Origin: Tunturiibacter gelidiferens
GTDB lineage: Bacteria > Acidobacteriota > Terriglobia > Terriglobales > Acidobacteriaceae
DNA length: 64,000 bases
NCBI RefSeq assembly: GCF_014201335.1
Contig: NZ_JACHEB010000007.1
Coordinates: 241,357 to 305,356, forward strand
Direction: 5' to 3'
The notes under the pieces were generated by a model that worked only from the letters and a program-made list of their open reading frames with translations, was not told the DNA's origin and ran no database searches. The position numbers were made by a program, and so were the translations under genes. The stretch's first letter is position 1, and every line of letters starts with the position of its first letter. Shown one piece after another: positions 16,963 to 26,149 of the stretch.

Positions 16963-18810
16963 TTGACCAACAACAGAAGCCATCGCAAAGCATCATCTCT
17001 TACCCGGTTGCGTCACCTCGCCACCCTCGCGGTACTCGCCGCCACTGTTTCATGGAACTCAGGAGGCATGGCACGTTGTCAGGAGCAACAGGCGACGACC
17101 GCCGCTTCCCATCATGACGATGGCCCATGGTGGAAACACGCAGTCATCTACGAAATCTATCCCCGCAGCTTTCAGGACTCCAACGGCGACGGCATCGGCG
17201 ATCTCAACGGCATCGCCCATCGACTCGACTATCTCAAGAGCCTCGGCGTCGACGCCATCTGGATCGCGCCCATGTACCCATCACCTCAAGTCGACTTCGG
17301 CTACGACATCTCCGATTACCAGTCCGTCGACCCAAAGTACGGCACTGTTGCCGATATGGATCACCTCATCGCCGAGGGCAAACAGCGAAACATTCGCGTC
17401 ATCCTGGACATGGTCCTCAATCACACCTCGGACAAGCATCAGTGGTTCATCGAGTCGGCCAGCTCCCGCACCAATCCCAAGCATGACTGGTACGTCTGGA
17501 ACGACGGCGTCCCCGCCAACGGCCCGAACGTTACCGCCTATCAAAAGCGCTTCGAACACGAAGGCCGCGTACCACCCAACAACTGGGAATCCGGCTTCGG
17601 CGGCTCTGCATGGGAATGGGTTCCCGCCGTCCACCAGTTCTACTACCACAAGTTTTACAAGCAGCAGCCCGACCTCAACTGGAGCAATCCTGCCGTCGAA
17701 AAAGCCTGCTTCGACGCGATGCGTTTCTGGCTCGACCGTGGCGTAGCCGGCTTCCGTCTCGACGCCATCCCCACCCTCTTTGAAGACCCCCAACTCCGCG
17801 ACGAACCCGAAGTCGGCGGCATCAACGCCCAGGGTGATCCCAACCTCAAAGACATCTACACCAGCAACCTGCCCCAGGTTCACGATGTCATCCGTCGCAT
17901 GCGCGCCATGATAGAAACATATCCCGGCGAGCGCGTCCTTATTGGCGAAACCTATCTCCCCAACACAGCTTCGCTCAATGACTGGTACGGCGGCGCCAAA
18001 CACGACGAATTGCAACTCCCCATGGACATGCTCGTCGGATTCCACGGCGATCACGACAAGCTCGACGCCCCGCGTTTCCGCAAGCTCATCAACGAAGCCG
18101 AGACCCAGATCAATGGCTCTCAGCCGCTCTTCGTCTTCGACAATCACGACAACGTCCGCTCATGGGAGCGCTACGGAGACGGCGTTCACAACCAGGAGAT
18201 CGCCCGCATCCTCGCTACCATTCTCTTCACCAGCCGCGCTACCGCTCTCATGTGGGAAGGCGAAGAACTCGGCATGGTCACCTCCACGCCTACACGACGC
18301 GAAGATGTGAAGGACCCCATCGGCATCACTGGCTGGCCAAAAGAAAAAGGCCGTGACGGCGAGCGCACCCCCATGCAATGGGACAGCTCGAAAGATGCAG
18401 GCTTCAGCGACGCTGCCAAAACATGGCTCCCTGTCGCGTCGGACTACAAGACTGTCAACGTCAAAACCGAGGAAGCCGATCCCAACTCGCTCCTGAACTG
18501 GCATAAAAAGCTAATCGCAATGCGTATGACCGACCCCACGCTGCGCGACGGCGAGCAAGTCATGATCGACGAGAGCAACCCCTCCGTTCTCTCCTACGTC
18601 CGCGAAGGAGTCGACGGCCACCCTGCAGTCGTCGTGGCGATGAACTTCACCGCGCAACCGCAAACAGTCTCACTCGACGCCAAACAGGCGAACGTCACGG
18701 GCACCGCAGTGATCACGCTTCTTACCGACGCGCCTTCTCTTCAAGGAACGACCAGTCTGCAAAACATAACCCTACCGCCGTACGCTTCATGGGTCGGCTC
18801 CATCAAATAG
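16963..18810 (+). CDS. Exported GH13 alpha-glucosidase, first of tandem pair
   Basis: A 615-residue GH13 enzyme. The TTG at 16963 follows GGAGGG by six bases and starts a signal peptide (to about residue 40); the open frame reaches to 16807 inside the regulator. The four GH13 regions are intact: DMVLNHTS, GFRLDAIP with nucleophile D267, GETYLP with acid/base E329, and FDNHDN with D396. The long motif GITGWPKEKGRDGERTPMQW and the C-terminal beta-sandwich place it with oligo-1,6-glucosidase/alpha-glucosidase types. The residue after the nucleophile is Ala rather than the Val of alpha-1,6 enzymes, which favours alpha-1,4 bonds. It is 27 bases before a paralogue and is probably cotranscribed with it. 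A signal peptide implies periplasmic action on imported oligosaccharides. Confidence 0.93.
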   Translation: MTNNRSHRKASSLTRLRHLATLAVLAATVSWNSGGMARCQEQQATTAASHHDDGPWWKHAVIYEIYPRSFQDSNGDGIGDLNGIAHRLDYLKSLGVDAIWIAPMYPSPQVDFGYDISDYQSVDPKYGTVADMDHLIAEGKQRNIRVILDMVLNHTSDKHQWFIESASSRTNPKHDWYVWNDGVPANGPNVTAYQKRFEHEGRVPPNNWESGFGGSAWEWVPAVHQFYYHKFYKQQPDLNWSNPAVEKACFDAMRFWLDRGVAGFRLDAIPTLFEDPQLRDEPEVGGINAQGDPNLKDIYTSNLPQVHDVIRRMRAMIETYPGERVLIGETYLPNTASLNDWYGGAKHDELQLPMDMLVGFHGDHDKLDAPRFRKLINEAETQINGSQPLFVFDNHDNVRSWERYGDGVHNQEIARILATILFTSRATALMWEGEELGMVTSTPTRREDVKDPIGITGWPKEKGRDGERTPMQWDSSKDAGFSDAAKTWLPVASDYKTVNVKTEEADPNSLLNWHKKLIAMRMTDPTLRDGEQVMIDESNPSVLSYVREGVDGHPAVVVAMNFTAQPQTVSLDAKQANVTGTAVITLLTDAPSLQGTTSLQNITLPPYASWVGSIK

Positions 18811-18837
18811 CAACAGTTACGACAGAAGGAGACGCTC

Positions 18838-20634
18838 GTGAACGAAAAGCGGTTTCTCACGTCCTCTATTACGAACCATCTCCTCTGCACAGTCCTCGCG
18901 CTCGGTAGTCTCATACCGGGCGCGTGGGCGCAGACTGCAACTCAAGTCCCACCTGCAGTCGATCAAAAAAACACCGCCTCCGACCCATGGTGGAAACACG
19001 GCGTCATCTACGAGATCTACCCGCGCAGCTTCCAGGACACAGACGGCGACGGCATCGGCGACATCAAAGGCATCACCTCGCGCCTCGACTACATCAAGCA
19101 ACTCGGCATCGACGCCATCTGGATCAGCCCCATGTACCCCTCGCCCCAGATCGACTTCGGTTACGACATCGCAGACTACACAGCCATCGATCCCCAATAC
19201 GGCACCATGGCAGACTTCGAACACCTGACCGCGGAGGCGAAAAGTCGCAACATCCGCGTCATCATGGACTACGTGCCCAACCACACCTCCGACCAGAGTG
19301 CATGGTTCAAAGAATCACGCTCCTCCCGCGACAATCCCAAACGAGACTGGTACATCTGGCACGACCCCAAGGGCTTCACCGCCGACGGTAAACCCATCCC
19401 TCCAAACAACTGGCAGAGTTGGTTCGGTCACTCCGCATGGGAGTGGGACGCCTCAACGAAGCAGTACTACTACCATCACTTCTACGTTCAGCAACCAGAT
19501 CTCAACTGGCGCAACCCTGAAGTCGTCAAGGCCATGATGGACGTCCTCCGCTTCTGGATGAACAAAGGTGTCAACGGCTTCCGCGTCGACGCCGTCTCGC
19601 GTCTCTTCGAAGACCCCAACCTCCACGACGACCCCATTCAACCCGGCCTCAACGCATTCGGCGACCCCAACATCCAGCACAAGTACACCGACAACCTCCC
19701 TGAAGTTCACGACATGCTGCGCGAGATGCGCAAAGTCATCGACGAATATCCCGGCAACCCAGTTCTCATCAGCGAAGCCGATGAGCCCAACATCTTCGAG
19801 CTCTCCAAGATGTACGGCAAGAACAACGACGAGGTCCAACTACCGATGGACTTCCAGGTAGCCGACGTCAACGAGCTCAACGCGCCTAAATTTCGTCAGC
19901 TTCTCGACGAGGTCGAAAACAATCCCGCCCACGGTCAGCCTTACTTTTTCTTCGGCAACCACGATCAGGACCGCATCTGGGATCGCTACAGCATCGGAGT
20001 CAACGATCCCGCGATGAAGGCGCGCATCGCCCGCATGATGGCGGCTCTGCTCCTCACCTCGCGCGCCACGCCGCAGATGTACTACGGCGACGAGATCGGC
20101 ATGATCACCTCCACCCCCACTCGAATTGAAGACGTTCGCGATCCAGAAGGCATCACCGGCTGGCCAAAGCAAAAAGGCCGCGACGGCGAACGCACCCCCA
20201 TGCAGTGGGACACGTCGAAGAACGCAGGCTTCAGCACCTCCAACACCACATGGCTTCCCGTCGCGTCCGACTACAAGACCGTCAACGTCGCCGTCGAAAC
20301 TCCCGACCACGAATCGATGCTCAACTGGTACAAGCGCCTCATCGAGCTACGCCGCATCAACCCCGCCCTCTACGAAGGCAACATGCAGATGCTCAACCCA
20401 AACGAAAATGTCGTCTCCTACCTGCGCAAGGGACCCGCCGGTCAACCTTCTGTACTCGTAGCCCTCAACTTCTCCGACAAACCCCAGACCCTCAAGTACG
20501 ACTTCACCGCACTAGGCCTGTCTAAAGGCGCAACCAAAACGTTAGAGACCGACGATCCATCCCTGAACCACGCGCCTCTAACCAAATCGATCACCCTGGC
20601 CCCATACGCCACTTGGATCGCCGAGGCGCAATAA
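18838..20634 (+). CDS. Exported GH13 alpha-glucosidase, second of tandem pair
   Basis: A 598-residue paralogue of the preceding gene, with a GTG start seven bases after AGGAG and a signal peptide ending AWAQ. Catalytic residues are D251 (GFRVDAVS), E313 (ISEADEPN) and D376 (GNHDQDR). The acid/base region reads SEADEPN instead of GETYLPN, and a tract present in the first enzyme after its WNDG is different here (HDPKGFTADGKP), so the +1/+2 subsites probably differ. Ala again follows the nucleophile. The pair looks like a local duplication that has since diverged in substrate range. The stop is followed by a conserved intergenic element before the convergent debranching-type gene. Confidence 0.93.
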   Translation: MNEKRFLTSSITNHLLCTVLALGSLIPGAWAQTATQVPPAVDQKNTASDPWWKHGVIYEIYPRSFQDTDGDGIGDIKGITSRLDYIKQLGIDAIWISPMYPSPQIDFGYDIADYTAIDPQYGTMADFEHLTAEAKSRNIRVIMDYVPNHTSDQSAWFKESRSSRDNPKRDWYIWHDPKGFTADGKPIPPNNWQSWFGHSAWEWDASTKQYYYHHFYVQQPDLNWRNPEVVKAMMDVLRFWMNKGVNGFRVDAVSRLFEDPNLHDDPIQPGLNAFGDPNIQHKYTDNLPEVHDMLREMRKVIDEYPGNPVLISEADEPNIFELSKMYGKNNDEVQLPMDFQVADVNELNAPKFRQLLDEVENNPAHGQPYFFFGNHDQDRIWDRYSIGVNDPAMKARIARMMAALLLTSRATPQMYYGDEIGMITSTPTRIEDVRDPEGITGWPKQKGRDGERTPMQWDTSKNAGFSTSNTTWLPVASDYKTVNVAVETPDHESMLNWYKRLIELRRINPALYEGNMQMLNPNENVVSYLRKGPAGQPSVLVALNFSDKPQTLKYDFTALGLSKGATKTLETDDPSLNHAPLTKSITLAPYATWIAEAQ

Positions 20635-20720
20635 CGAAGCTCTCCCAACATCAAAAAATGAAACCCGGAATTGGAACCAAAAATCTTGTCAAGTCCCGCA
20701 TCGACCTAACTCAAACTCAC

Positions 20721-20946
20721 GCAAGCACTTACGCGTGGCGTATGAGTTCCTCACAGATCGGTATACTTTAAACAAGCAAACAAAGTCCCCGGCCATAAAC
20801 CGGGGATTCGTTATTTGCAGCCGTAAGTCCTTTGACTGCACGAATTTGGACGCAAGTCCTTTGCAATGACTAATTTGCGAGTGGCCACATCCCATAAACT
20901 ACTCAATATAAGGAACTTACACGCGGCATATAGGGGGGGAGGGGGT
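20721..20946 (-). repeat. Conserved intergenic element, copy 1
   Basis: The element has four parts. CGCGTGGCGTATGAGTT (20732-20748) is followed after 13 bases by TATACT (20762-20767). A perfect hairpin, TCCCCGG and CCGGGGA around a 7-base loop, spans 20786-20806. A tandem pair of AAGTCCTTTG...AATTTG units lies at 20824-20878. Finally ACTTAC is followed by runs of G up to 20945. The same blocks in the same order occur at 58918-59225. Both copies end just after the stop codon of a minus-strand gene, 20 and 12 bases away. A role as a 3-prime untranslated element or small RNA is possible; the minus-strand reading has the terminator-like hairpin at its distal end. Confidence 0.7.
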
Positions 20947-20964
20947 AGCAAGGGTGAAGTACCG

Positions 20965-23481
20965 CTACCAGCGAAGTGTAACTGTCTGGCCCTGATAGCC
21001 AACCCCGGAAGGGAATTTAACGACCAGCTTCTCAACACCCGCCGAGATTCCAGATGGAGCAGCCTCGGTCGTCCCGCCATCAACATGAAGATTGAGTTTA
21101 GCCGCGTTCCTCCGCACCTGAAGCTCAACAACAGAACCCGCCTCAGCCTCCAACTCCAGCTTCAAAGAGTGGGCATCTGCAGACTCGCTCAACACCTTCA
21201 TCTGCGCGGTCCGCGCTCCCGGCAACGGTAGGCCGTGTGGCACCGCGACCTCCACCGGCGGCAACGCAAAAGCAATCGACGCACCATCGGACGCGACCTT
21301 CGTACCCTTTACCGCACTGGCTAACCGAACCGCCGGCCCGGACGTATTCGAAACCTTCACCACCATGCTCGCCCCCTGACGCTGATACGTCAGCGAACAC
21401 ACAGACTCGCCCACATGAATCCGTTCAACCGAGGCGTTGTCCCAATCCGCAGGAAGATGTGGATCAAGATCAATCGAATGCGAGAGCCCATCCGCCTCGA
21501 TACCAAACAATCCCTTCAGCGCAGGAGTGATCACCATCGCCGAAGACCACAGCTGATGACTCGTACTCCGACCAAAAGGCTGGAAGAATGCTCCCGACAA
21601 CAGCTCCGTCACGGCACCCAGATCCTGGGCCGTAGTCAAATCCGCATTCTGCATCAAGTGCTCATACCCGGCCAGCGGACGTCCCGCACGATACTCCGCC
21701 ACCGCCTCCCATCCTGTAAACAGAGGCCACACCGACCCCTGGTGATAACTGATCGGATCGTAGATGGGCTCATTCTCAGCCACATCACGCAGCCCCCAAT
21801 CGGTAGAAAAATCATGCGAAGCCCATCGCCGAAAGCTCGCTTGCGGATGAGCCAATCCCTCGCCGCCATTCCACCACGCAATCGCCGGATAGACGGTGGC
21901 TGTGCGATCAAGAGTCCCATCAACGTTTCGGCTGAACGCATAGTCCTGCCGCGCAGAATCGTAATACTCAGCCTCAATCTTCTTCGACAAGTCCAAAGCA
22001 CGCGCCGTCGCGGTATCCGCCGCCGCTTTGTCACCCAGCAATCCAGCAAGCTTCGACATCGCAAATGAAGCCTGCTGATCGAGCAGCGCAAGATAGATCT
22101 CCTGATGAGGCATTCCTGACGGCCAGCTCTCCACCCAACCCGTCCCCTGCGAATTGTCATAAATGCCATCGCCATCAGTGTCATGGGTCGTCTCAAAGCG
22201 CCACGCTCTTTCAACGGCCTCCCGATGCTGCCGAAGAAAATCAACATCGCCGCTCGTCCGCACGTAGTCCAGCATCGTAGTCAAAAACAACGGCGTCGAA
22301 TCCGCAGCAGCATACGCATATGAAAAATCTTTCCAGTCAAAATACGCCGCGGTCTGCGGATATTCGTGCATGATTTTGCCATCATCACGCTGCCTCTTCA
22401 TCAGGAACTCAAGCTCTGCACGAGTCAGCCCGAAGTCGCCAAACCCATTCACCGCGTAGAGCGTATACAAACTGTCGCGACCAAAATACCAACCAAATCC
22501 TGGCCGCGCGGAATCCCCAGATGAGTAATATCCAGCCACCAACCCAATCTCCCCGCTCGGTTGCGCCTTTGCCCTCAGTTGCTCAATCGACACCTCTCCC
22601 CACGCGAAGTCGTCGTTCAATCCCGCATCCGGAGTGCGAATCCCGGTCACACTTTCCCGCATCTGCCGATATCGCTCTGCATGCTTCTCGTATATCTGCG
22701 GCAACTCGCTGTTCAACCGTTCGAGCTTCCCTTGTAGCGTAGTGTTGGACGCAGTCTCGACTGTGTTTCCCATCGCCATCAACAGAGGAAAGTAGCGATT
22801 CGTATCTCGCTTAGGGTCAAAATGCAATTTCAGTTCCAGCGGATAAAACCGTGGCTTCTCCTGATACGGAGCCAATATTCCCGGTTGAGAATTCGGTATC
22901 GCGACAGCCCCCACAAGATCGGGGAAATCCGTATGGAGCAGATAGAATCCAGAGCTTCCCTGCCTCACCCACTCCGCTGATGGAAGCCCCTGACTTCGCT
23001 GAGGCCACATCGGCCTCATCTCGGGCGTAAAGCTGAAAGTCAAATCCATCGGTCGCGTCGAATCAATCTGAAACAACACCACCGCACCTGTACCATCCTC
23101 CGCATCATCTGGGGCAAACATAATCTGCCTCACGGTAAACGCGATATGCGAATACGTAATCATCGTATGGTCAGGAAACACCTCGATCTCCGCCGCATCT
23201 GCATTTAGATCGATCGGCACCGAATACCCCTCCACATCGGCCCGAATCGCGAAGTGACTAAGCAGCTTTACAGGCAAGACCCATGCCTCAAACGTGCCCT
23301 CCTGTTGCCCGGGCATCGCACCGCGCGTCCCGGCAAGAGTGAAAGGCTTACCCATCTCAACATGACGTCGAATCGCCAGGCTGCCTTCTCCGATTGGAAA
23401 AGCATCGACCGGCCGCAACATCACTGTCTGGGCGACCGCTACTCCGCCAAGCATTACGACTACAGAAAAAGCAGCCTTCAT
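20965..23481 (-). CDS. Exported glycogen-debranching-like (alpha/alpha)6 glycosidase
   Basis: An 838-residue protein with a signal peptide (ending GVAVAQ); ATG at 23481 sits five bases after GGAGG. The N-terminal third is a beta-rich domain of the kind found in front of amylo-alpha-1,6-glucosidase-like catalytic domains. Residues about 300-700 form the helical barrel, with FGWYFGRDSLYTLYAVNG, QRDDGKIMHEYPQ, HDTDGDGIYDN and YHQGSVWPLFTGW, motifs shared by GH15/GH63/debranching families. A C-terminal beta region closes it. The role is probably trimming branched alpha-glucans or related oligosaccharides in the periplasm. It converges with the two GH13 genes and is read towards the conserved element at 20721-20946. 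The exact linkage cannot be told. Confidence 0.85.
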   Translation of the reverse strand: MKAAFSVVVMLGGVAVAQTVMLRPVDAFPIGEGSLAIRRHVEMGKPFTLAGTRGAMPGQQEGTFEAWVLPVKLLSHFAIRADVEGYSVPIDLNADAAEIEVFPDHTMITYSHIAFTVRQIMFAPDDAEDGTGAVVLFQIDSTRPMDLTFSFTPEMRPMWPQRSQGLPSAEWVRQGSSGFYLLHTDFPDLVGAVAIPNSQPGILAPYQEKPRFYPLELKLHFDPKRDTNRYFPLLMAMGNTVETASNTTLQGKLERLNSELPQIYEKHAERYRQMRESVTGIRTPDAGLNDDFAWGEVSIEQLRAKAQPSGEIGLVAGYYSSGDSARPGFGWYFGRDSLYTLYAVNGFGDFGLTRAELEFLMKRQRDDGKIMHEYPQTAAYFDWKDFSYAYAAADSTPLFLTTMLDYVRTSGDVDFLRQHREAVERAWRFETTHDTDGDGIYDNSQGTGWVESWPSGMPHQEIYLALLDQQASFAMSKLAGLLGDKAAADTATARALDLSKKIEAEYYDSARQDYAFSRNVDGTLDRTATVYPAIAWWNGGEGLAHPQASFRRWASHDFSTDWGLRDVAENEPIYDPISYHQGSVWPLFTGWEAVAEYRAGRPLAGYEHLMQNADLTTAQDLGAVTELLSGAFFQPFGRSTSHQLWSSAMVITPALKGLFGIEADGLSHSIDLDPHLPADWDNASVERIHVGESVCSLTYQRQGASMVVKVSNTSGPAVRLASAVKGTKVASDGASIAFALPPVEVAVPHGLPLPGARTAQMKVLSESADAHSLKLELEAEAGSVVELQVRRNAAKLNLHVDGGTTEAAPSGISAGVEKLVVKFPSGVGYQGQTVTLRW

Positions 23482-23568
23482 AAAGCCTCCATCTTCAAAA
23501 GATCACCAGTCTACATGTTGCTGTGTTCTCTCCGAACCAAGTACGATGCCACTGATAAGAGGCCGCTC

Positions 23569-24150
23569 ATGCTCCGTAAACCGTTGCGCTCCATCCTTTT
23601 GTTTACCCTCGCGATTCTCTCTACATACAGAGCAACGCCCATCATCAGCCGATTCCAGAGCAATTCAGCCACCGCCAATGAACCGAGAGCTTTGACTGCG
23701 TCAGAAGCGGCGAAGTTCCTTCCCGCGACAGTCTTTTTCCGCGGTCAGAGCGCGCCCATTCAAGCACGAAACTCGAGCGGAGTGCAGTTCAACAAAGACA
23801 CATTGCTTCTTGCCACCCTCGTGGACACCGCAGGCTACTCAAGTTCGGTGCAGGAAAAATATCAAGCGTATCTGATCACTGAAGCATCCCTCGACATCGA
23901 AGGACATCGGCTTCCACCGGGCGCATATGGCTGCGGCTTCGTGGCCGGCAATACCTTCGTCGTCATGGATATCGGAGGCCACGATCTTTTCTCCGTCCAT
24001 TCAACCAGGGACGCCAGCATCCACCGGCCCACTCCTCTCCAAGTCCTTCCCGCGCCCGACGGCACCGGATACCGACTCTACGTAGGTCGCGACTATATCG
24101 ACTTCGCCCAGACCCTTGAAACGACTAACACCACTTCCCTTCATCCATGA
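23569..24150 (+). CDS. Small exported protein of unknown family (paralogue of 38113)
   Basis: A 193-residue protein; ATG at 23569 follows AAGAGG by six bases (the longer open frame to 23254 lies over the divergent debranching gene). A signal segment (residues 1-23) precedes a compact beta-rich domain: GYSSSVQEKYQAYLITEASLDIEGHRLPPGAYGCGFVAGN, shown here in parts as EKYQAYLITE and LPPGAYGCGF. The protein at 38113 has the same core (GKYSHYLLVQAPITFG, LASGNYVIGW), so they are relatives. I do not know a function for the family. Being first in a plus-strand block of TPR, CRTAC1-like and cytochrome genes suggests an accessory role in that system. Confidence 0.72.
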   Translation: MLRKPLRSILLFTLAILSTYRATPIISRFQSNSATANEPRALTASEAAKFLPATVFFRGQSAPIQARNSSGVQFNKDTLLLATLVDTAGYSSSVQEKYQAYLITEASLDIEGHRLPPGAYGCGFVAGNTFVVMDIGGHDLFSVHSTRDASIHRPTPLQVLPAPDGTGYRLYVGRDYIDFAQTLETTNTTSLHP

Positions 24151-24165
24151 TTACAATCGGCTGAG

Positions 24166-25992
24166 ATGCAACTCTTCCAGACAAGTTCGCTTCTGCTTTT
24201 CAGCGTACTCGCGATCAGCCCACTGGTTCGGGCACAGACTACCTCAATACGGGCAGCTCCTGCACCAACCGCGACATCCGACAGAGTGAAGGAAGCCGAG
24301 GAAGCGTTCCGTGCTGGATCCGCAGCTTATCTTCAAAATGATCTACTCTCCGCGCACATTCAGTTTGCAAAAGTGGTCAAACTAGCCCCTGAAGTTGCCG
24401 CTGGGCATAGCGCATTCGGAACCGTCCTGCTCGCAGAAGGAGATCTTGCTTACGCCGCAGATCAACTCGAAATGGCGCACAAACTCGCACCACAGAATTC
24501 AGACGCCACGCTCAACCTGGCAATCACCTACTCTCAACTCCACCAATATCAGAAATCAGTGCAGATGTTTCAGCTCCTCGATGGAACGAGAAGCGATGCG
24601 ACGCAGACGCTCACGCCGCAAGCTTCCATAGCCTACGCCGCCGCGCTCGCCGCCACCGGAGAGCCTGCCGCAGCGCAAAAGCAATTGGAGGCGGCTCTGG
24701 TCGGCACACCTGATAACGCAGGTTTGCACGATAGCTTGGGCACCATTCTTGCACAACAACAGAACTACAGTGTCGCCACCGTCCACTTTCAGCGCGCGAT
24801 CTCGTTAGACCCCTCGCTCGCATCCGCGCATTATCACCTCGGCTCAGTCTTTCTGAATCAAGGCAATCCTGCATCTGCCGTTAGAGAACTCACGAAAGCG
24901 AACGAGCTCGCCAAAGAAAATGTCGAGTATGTATTGCAGCTTGGCCGCGCCCTTCGCGCAAACGGTCAGGAAGAGGCCGCCCTAGCAGTGTTGCGACATG
25001 CATTGGCGGTCGATCCTTCATCGACGGACATCCAATACGAACTCGCCCTTACCCTGCAAGCCAACGACAATCCCCGTGAAGCCCTACTTCTCTTCAAGAA
25101 GGTGGTGTCGGGGCGCCCTCAGGATTCGGCCGCACTCACGAATCTCGGACTCGCGCTCGTACAGACGGGCGACGCAAAGGGTGCGATCGCCATCTACCTT
25201 CGCGCCGTCGCGCTGAACGCGCAGGATGCAATCCTGCTTCAAGACCTCGGCGTCGCTTATCTTCAGCAAAGCGATCTCGACCACGCCATAGAGCAGTTCC
25301 GTGCAGGCCTTCTGGTCGAACCCGGCAACTCACACCTCCACTACGATCTTGGACTAGCGCTAAAGCTAAAAGACAATCCGACCGCAGCAGTGCCAGAGTT
25401 CCAACGCGCAGAAGAACTCGATCCAAACCTACCCGATCCGCCCTACACACTCGGCGTTCTCTATCTCCAACTCGGGCGCTTCGCAGAGTCCCAGGTCGAA
25501 CTCGAAAAGGCTACCACCCTGCGCCCGGATAACGGCGACGCCTGGGCCATTCTCGGCAATGTTTATAAGAACAACAACGATCCACAAAAGGCCACCGCCG
25601 CGCTACGACGTGCCATCGACCTGTTACCTAACCAGCCCAGCCCGCATATCAGCCTTGCCGCAGTCCTCAGCCAACAGGGAGATTCAGAAGGCGCGATAGC
25701 CGAACGGAAAACAGCCGCAACCCTCAGCCGCGTCGCCGTCAGCCGCCAGCGTGCCAACTTCGCGCTCGATAGCGGCAAAGCCCTTCTAAAACAAGGTCAG
25801 ATCGCAGAAGCAATCGCCCAGTTGCAAACTGCAGTAGACGCTGACCCAAACTATAGCGAAGCTCACTCTGCCTTAGCCGATGCTCTGGATAGGCAAGGGA
25901 GAAGCGCCGATGCTGCCCTTGAACGACAAAAAGCTAAGAAGCTCATCGCAAATACTTCCTCACCGGCCAACTCCCCTTCCGCTCATCCATAG
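24166..25992 (+). CDS. Exported TPR protein (right copy)
   Basis: A 608-residue protein with a signal peptide (ending VRAQ) and about fifteen TPR units, paralogous over its length to the TPR protein at 3556-5334. The ATG at 24166 has no ribosome site; TACAAT stands eight bases before it (24152-24157), a spacing typical of leaderless transcripts. It starts 15 bases after the small protein's stop. The CRTAC1-like gene follows after 157 bases. As for its paralogue, a periplasmic scaffold role is inferred from the repeats only. Confidence 0.88.
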   Translation: MQLFQTSSLLLFSVLAISPLVRAQTTSIRAAPAPTATSDRVKEAEEAFRAGSAAYLQNDLLSAHIQFAKVVKLAPEVAAGHSAFGTVLLAEGDLAYAADQLEMAHKLAPQNSDATLNLAITYSQLHQYQKSVQMFQLLDGTRSDATQTLTPQASIAYAAALAATGEPAAAQKQLEAALVGTPDNAGLHDSLGTILAQQQNYSVATVHFQRAISLDPSLASAHYHLGSVFLNQGNPASAVRELTKANELAKENVEYVLQLGRALRANGQEEAALAVLRHALAVDPSSTDIQYELALTLQANDNPREALLLFKKVVSGRPQDSAALTNLGLALVQTGDAKGAIAIYLRAVALNAQDAILLQDLGVAYLQQSDLDHAIEQFRAGLLVEPGNSHLHYDLGLALKLKDNPTAAVPEFQRAEELDPNLPDPPYTLGVLYLQLGRFAESQVELEKATTLRPDNGDAWAILGNVYKNNNDPQKATAALRRAIDLLPNQPSPHISLAAVLSQQGDSEGAIAERKTAATLSRVAVSRQRANFALDSGKALLKQGQIAEAIAQLQTAVDADPNYSEAHSALADALDRQGRSADAALERQKAKKLIANTSSPANSPSAHP

Positions 25993-26149
25993 AGGCAGCA
26001 CTCTCTTTCACTCCAACAGAGTTCTATCCCCCCTTCAGCCGCTTACAACACTCTTTCAACCCTATCCAATTTTGTGATTACAATTACCACGTCGAACAGA
26101 GAGCCTCGAAACGCCGGTTCCCGGGTCCATAACCCTTAGGAGTGTCCTT

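Noticed and set aside
17281..18147. Minus-strand open frame of 288 codons opposite the first GH13 gene
   Set aside because: Shadow frame; the plus strand has all GH13 motifs.
20786..20806. Hairpin after the GH13 pair as an ordinary rho-independent terminator
   Set aside because: It is not followed by a T-run on the plus strand and belongs to an element found again at 58918; terminator function is possible but not its only reading.
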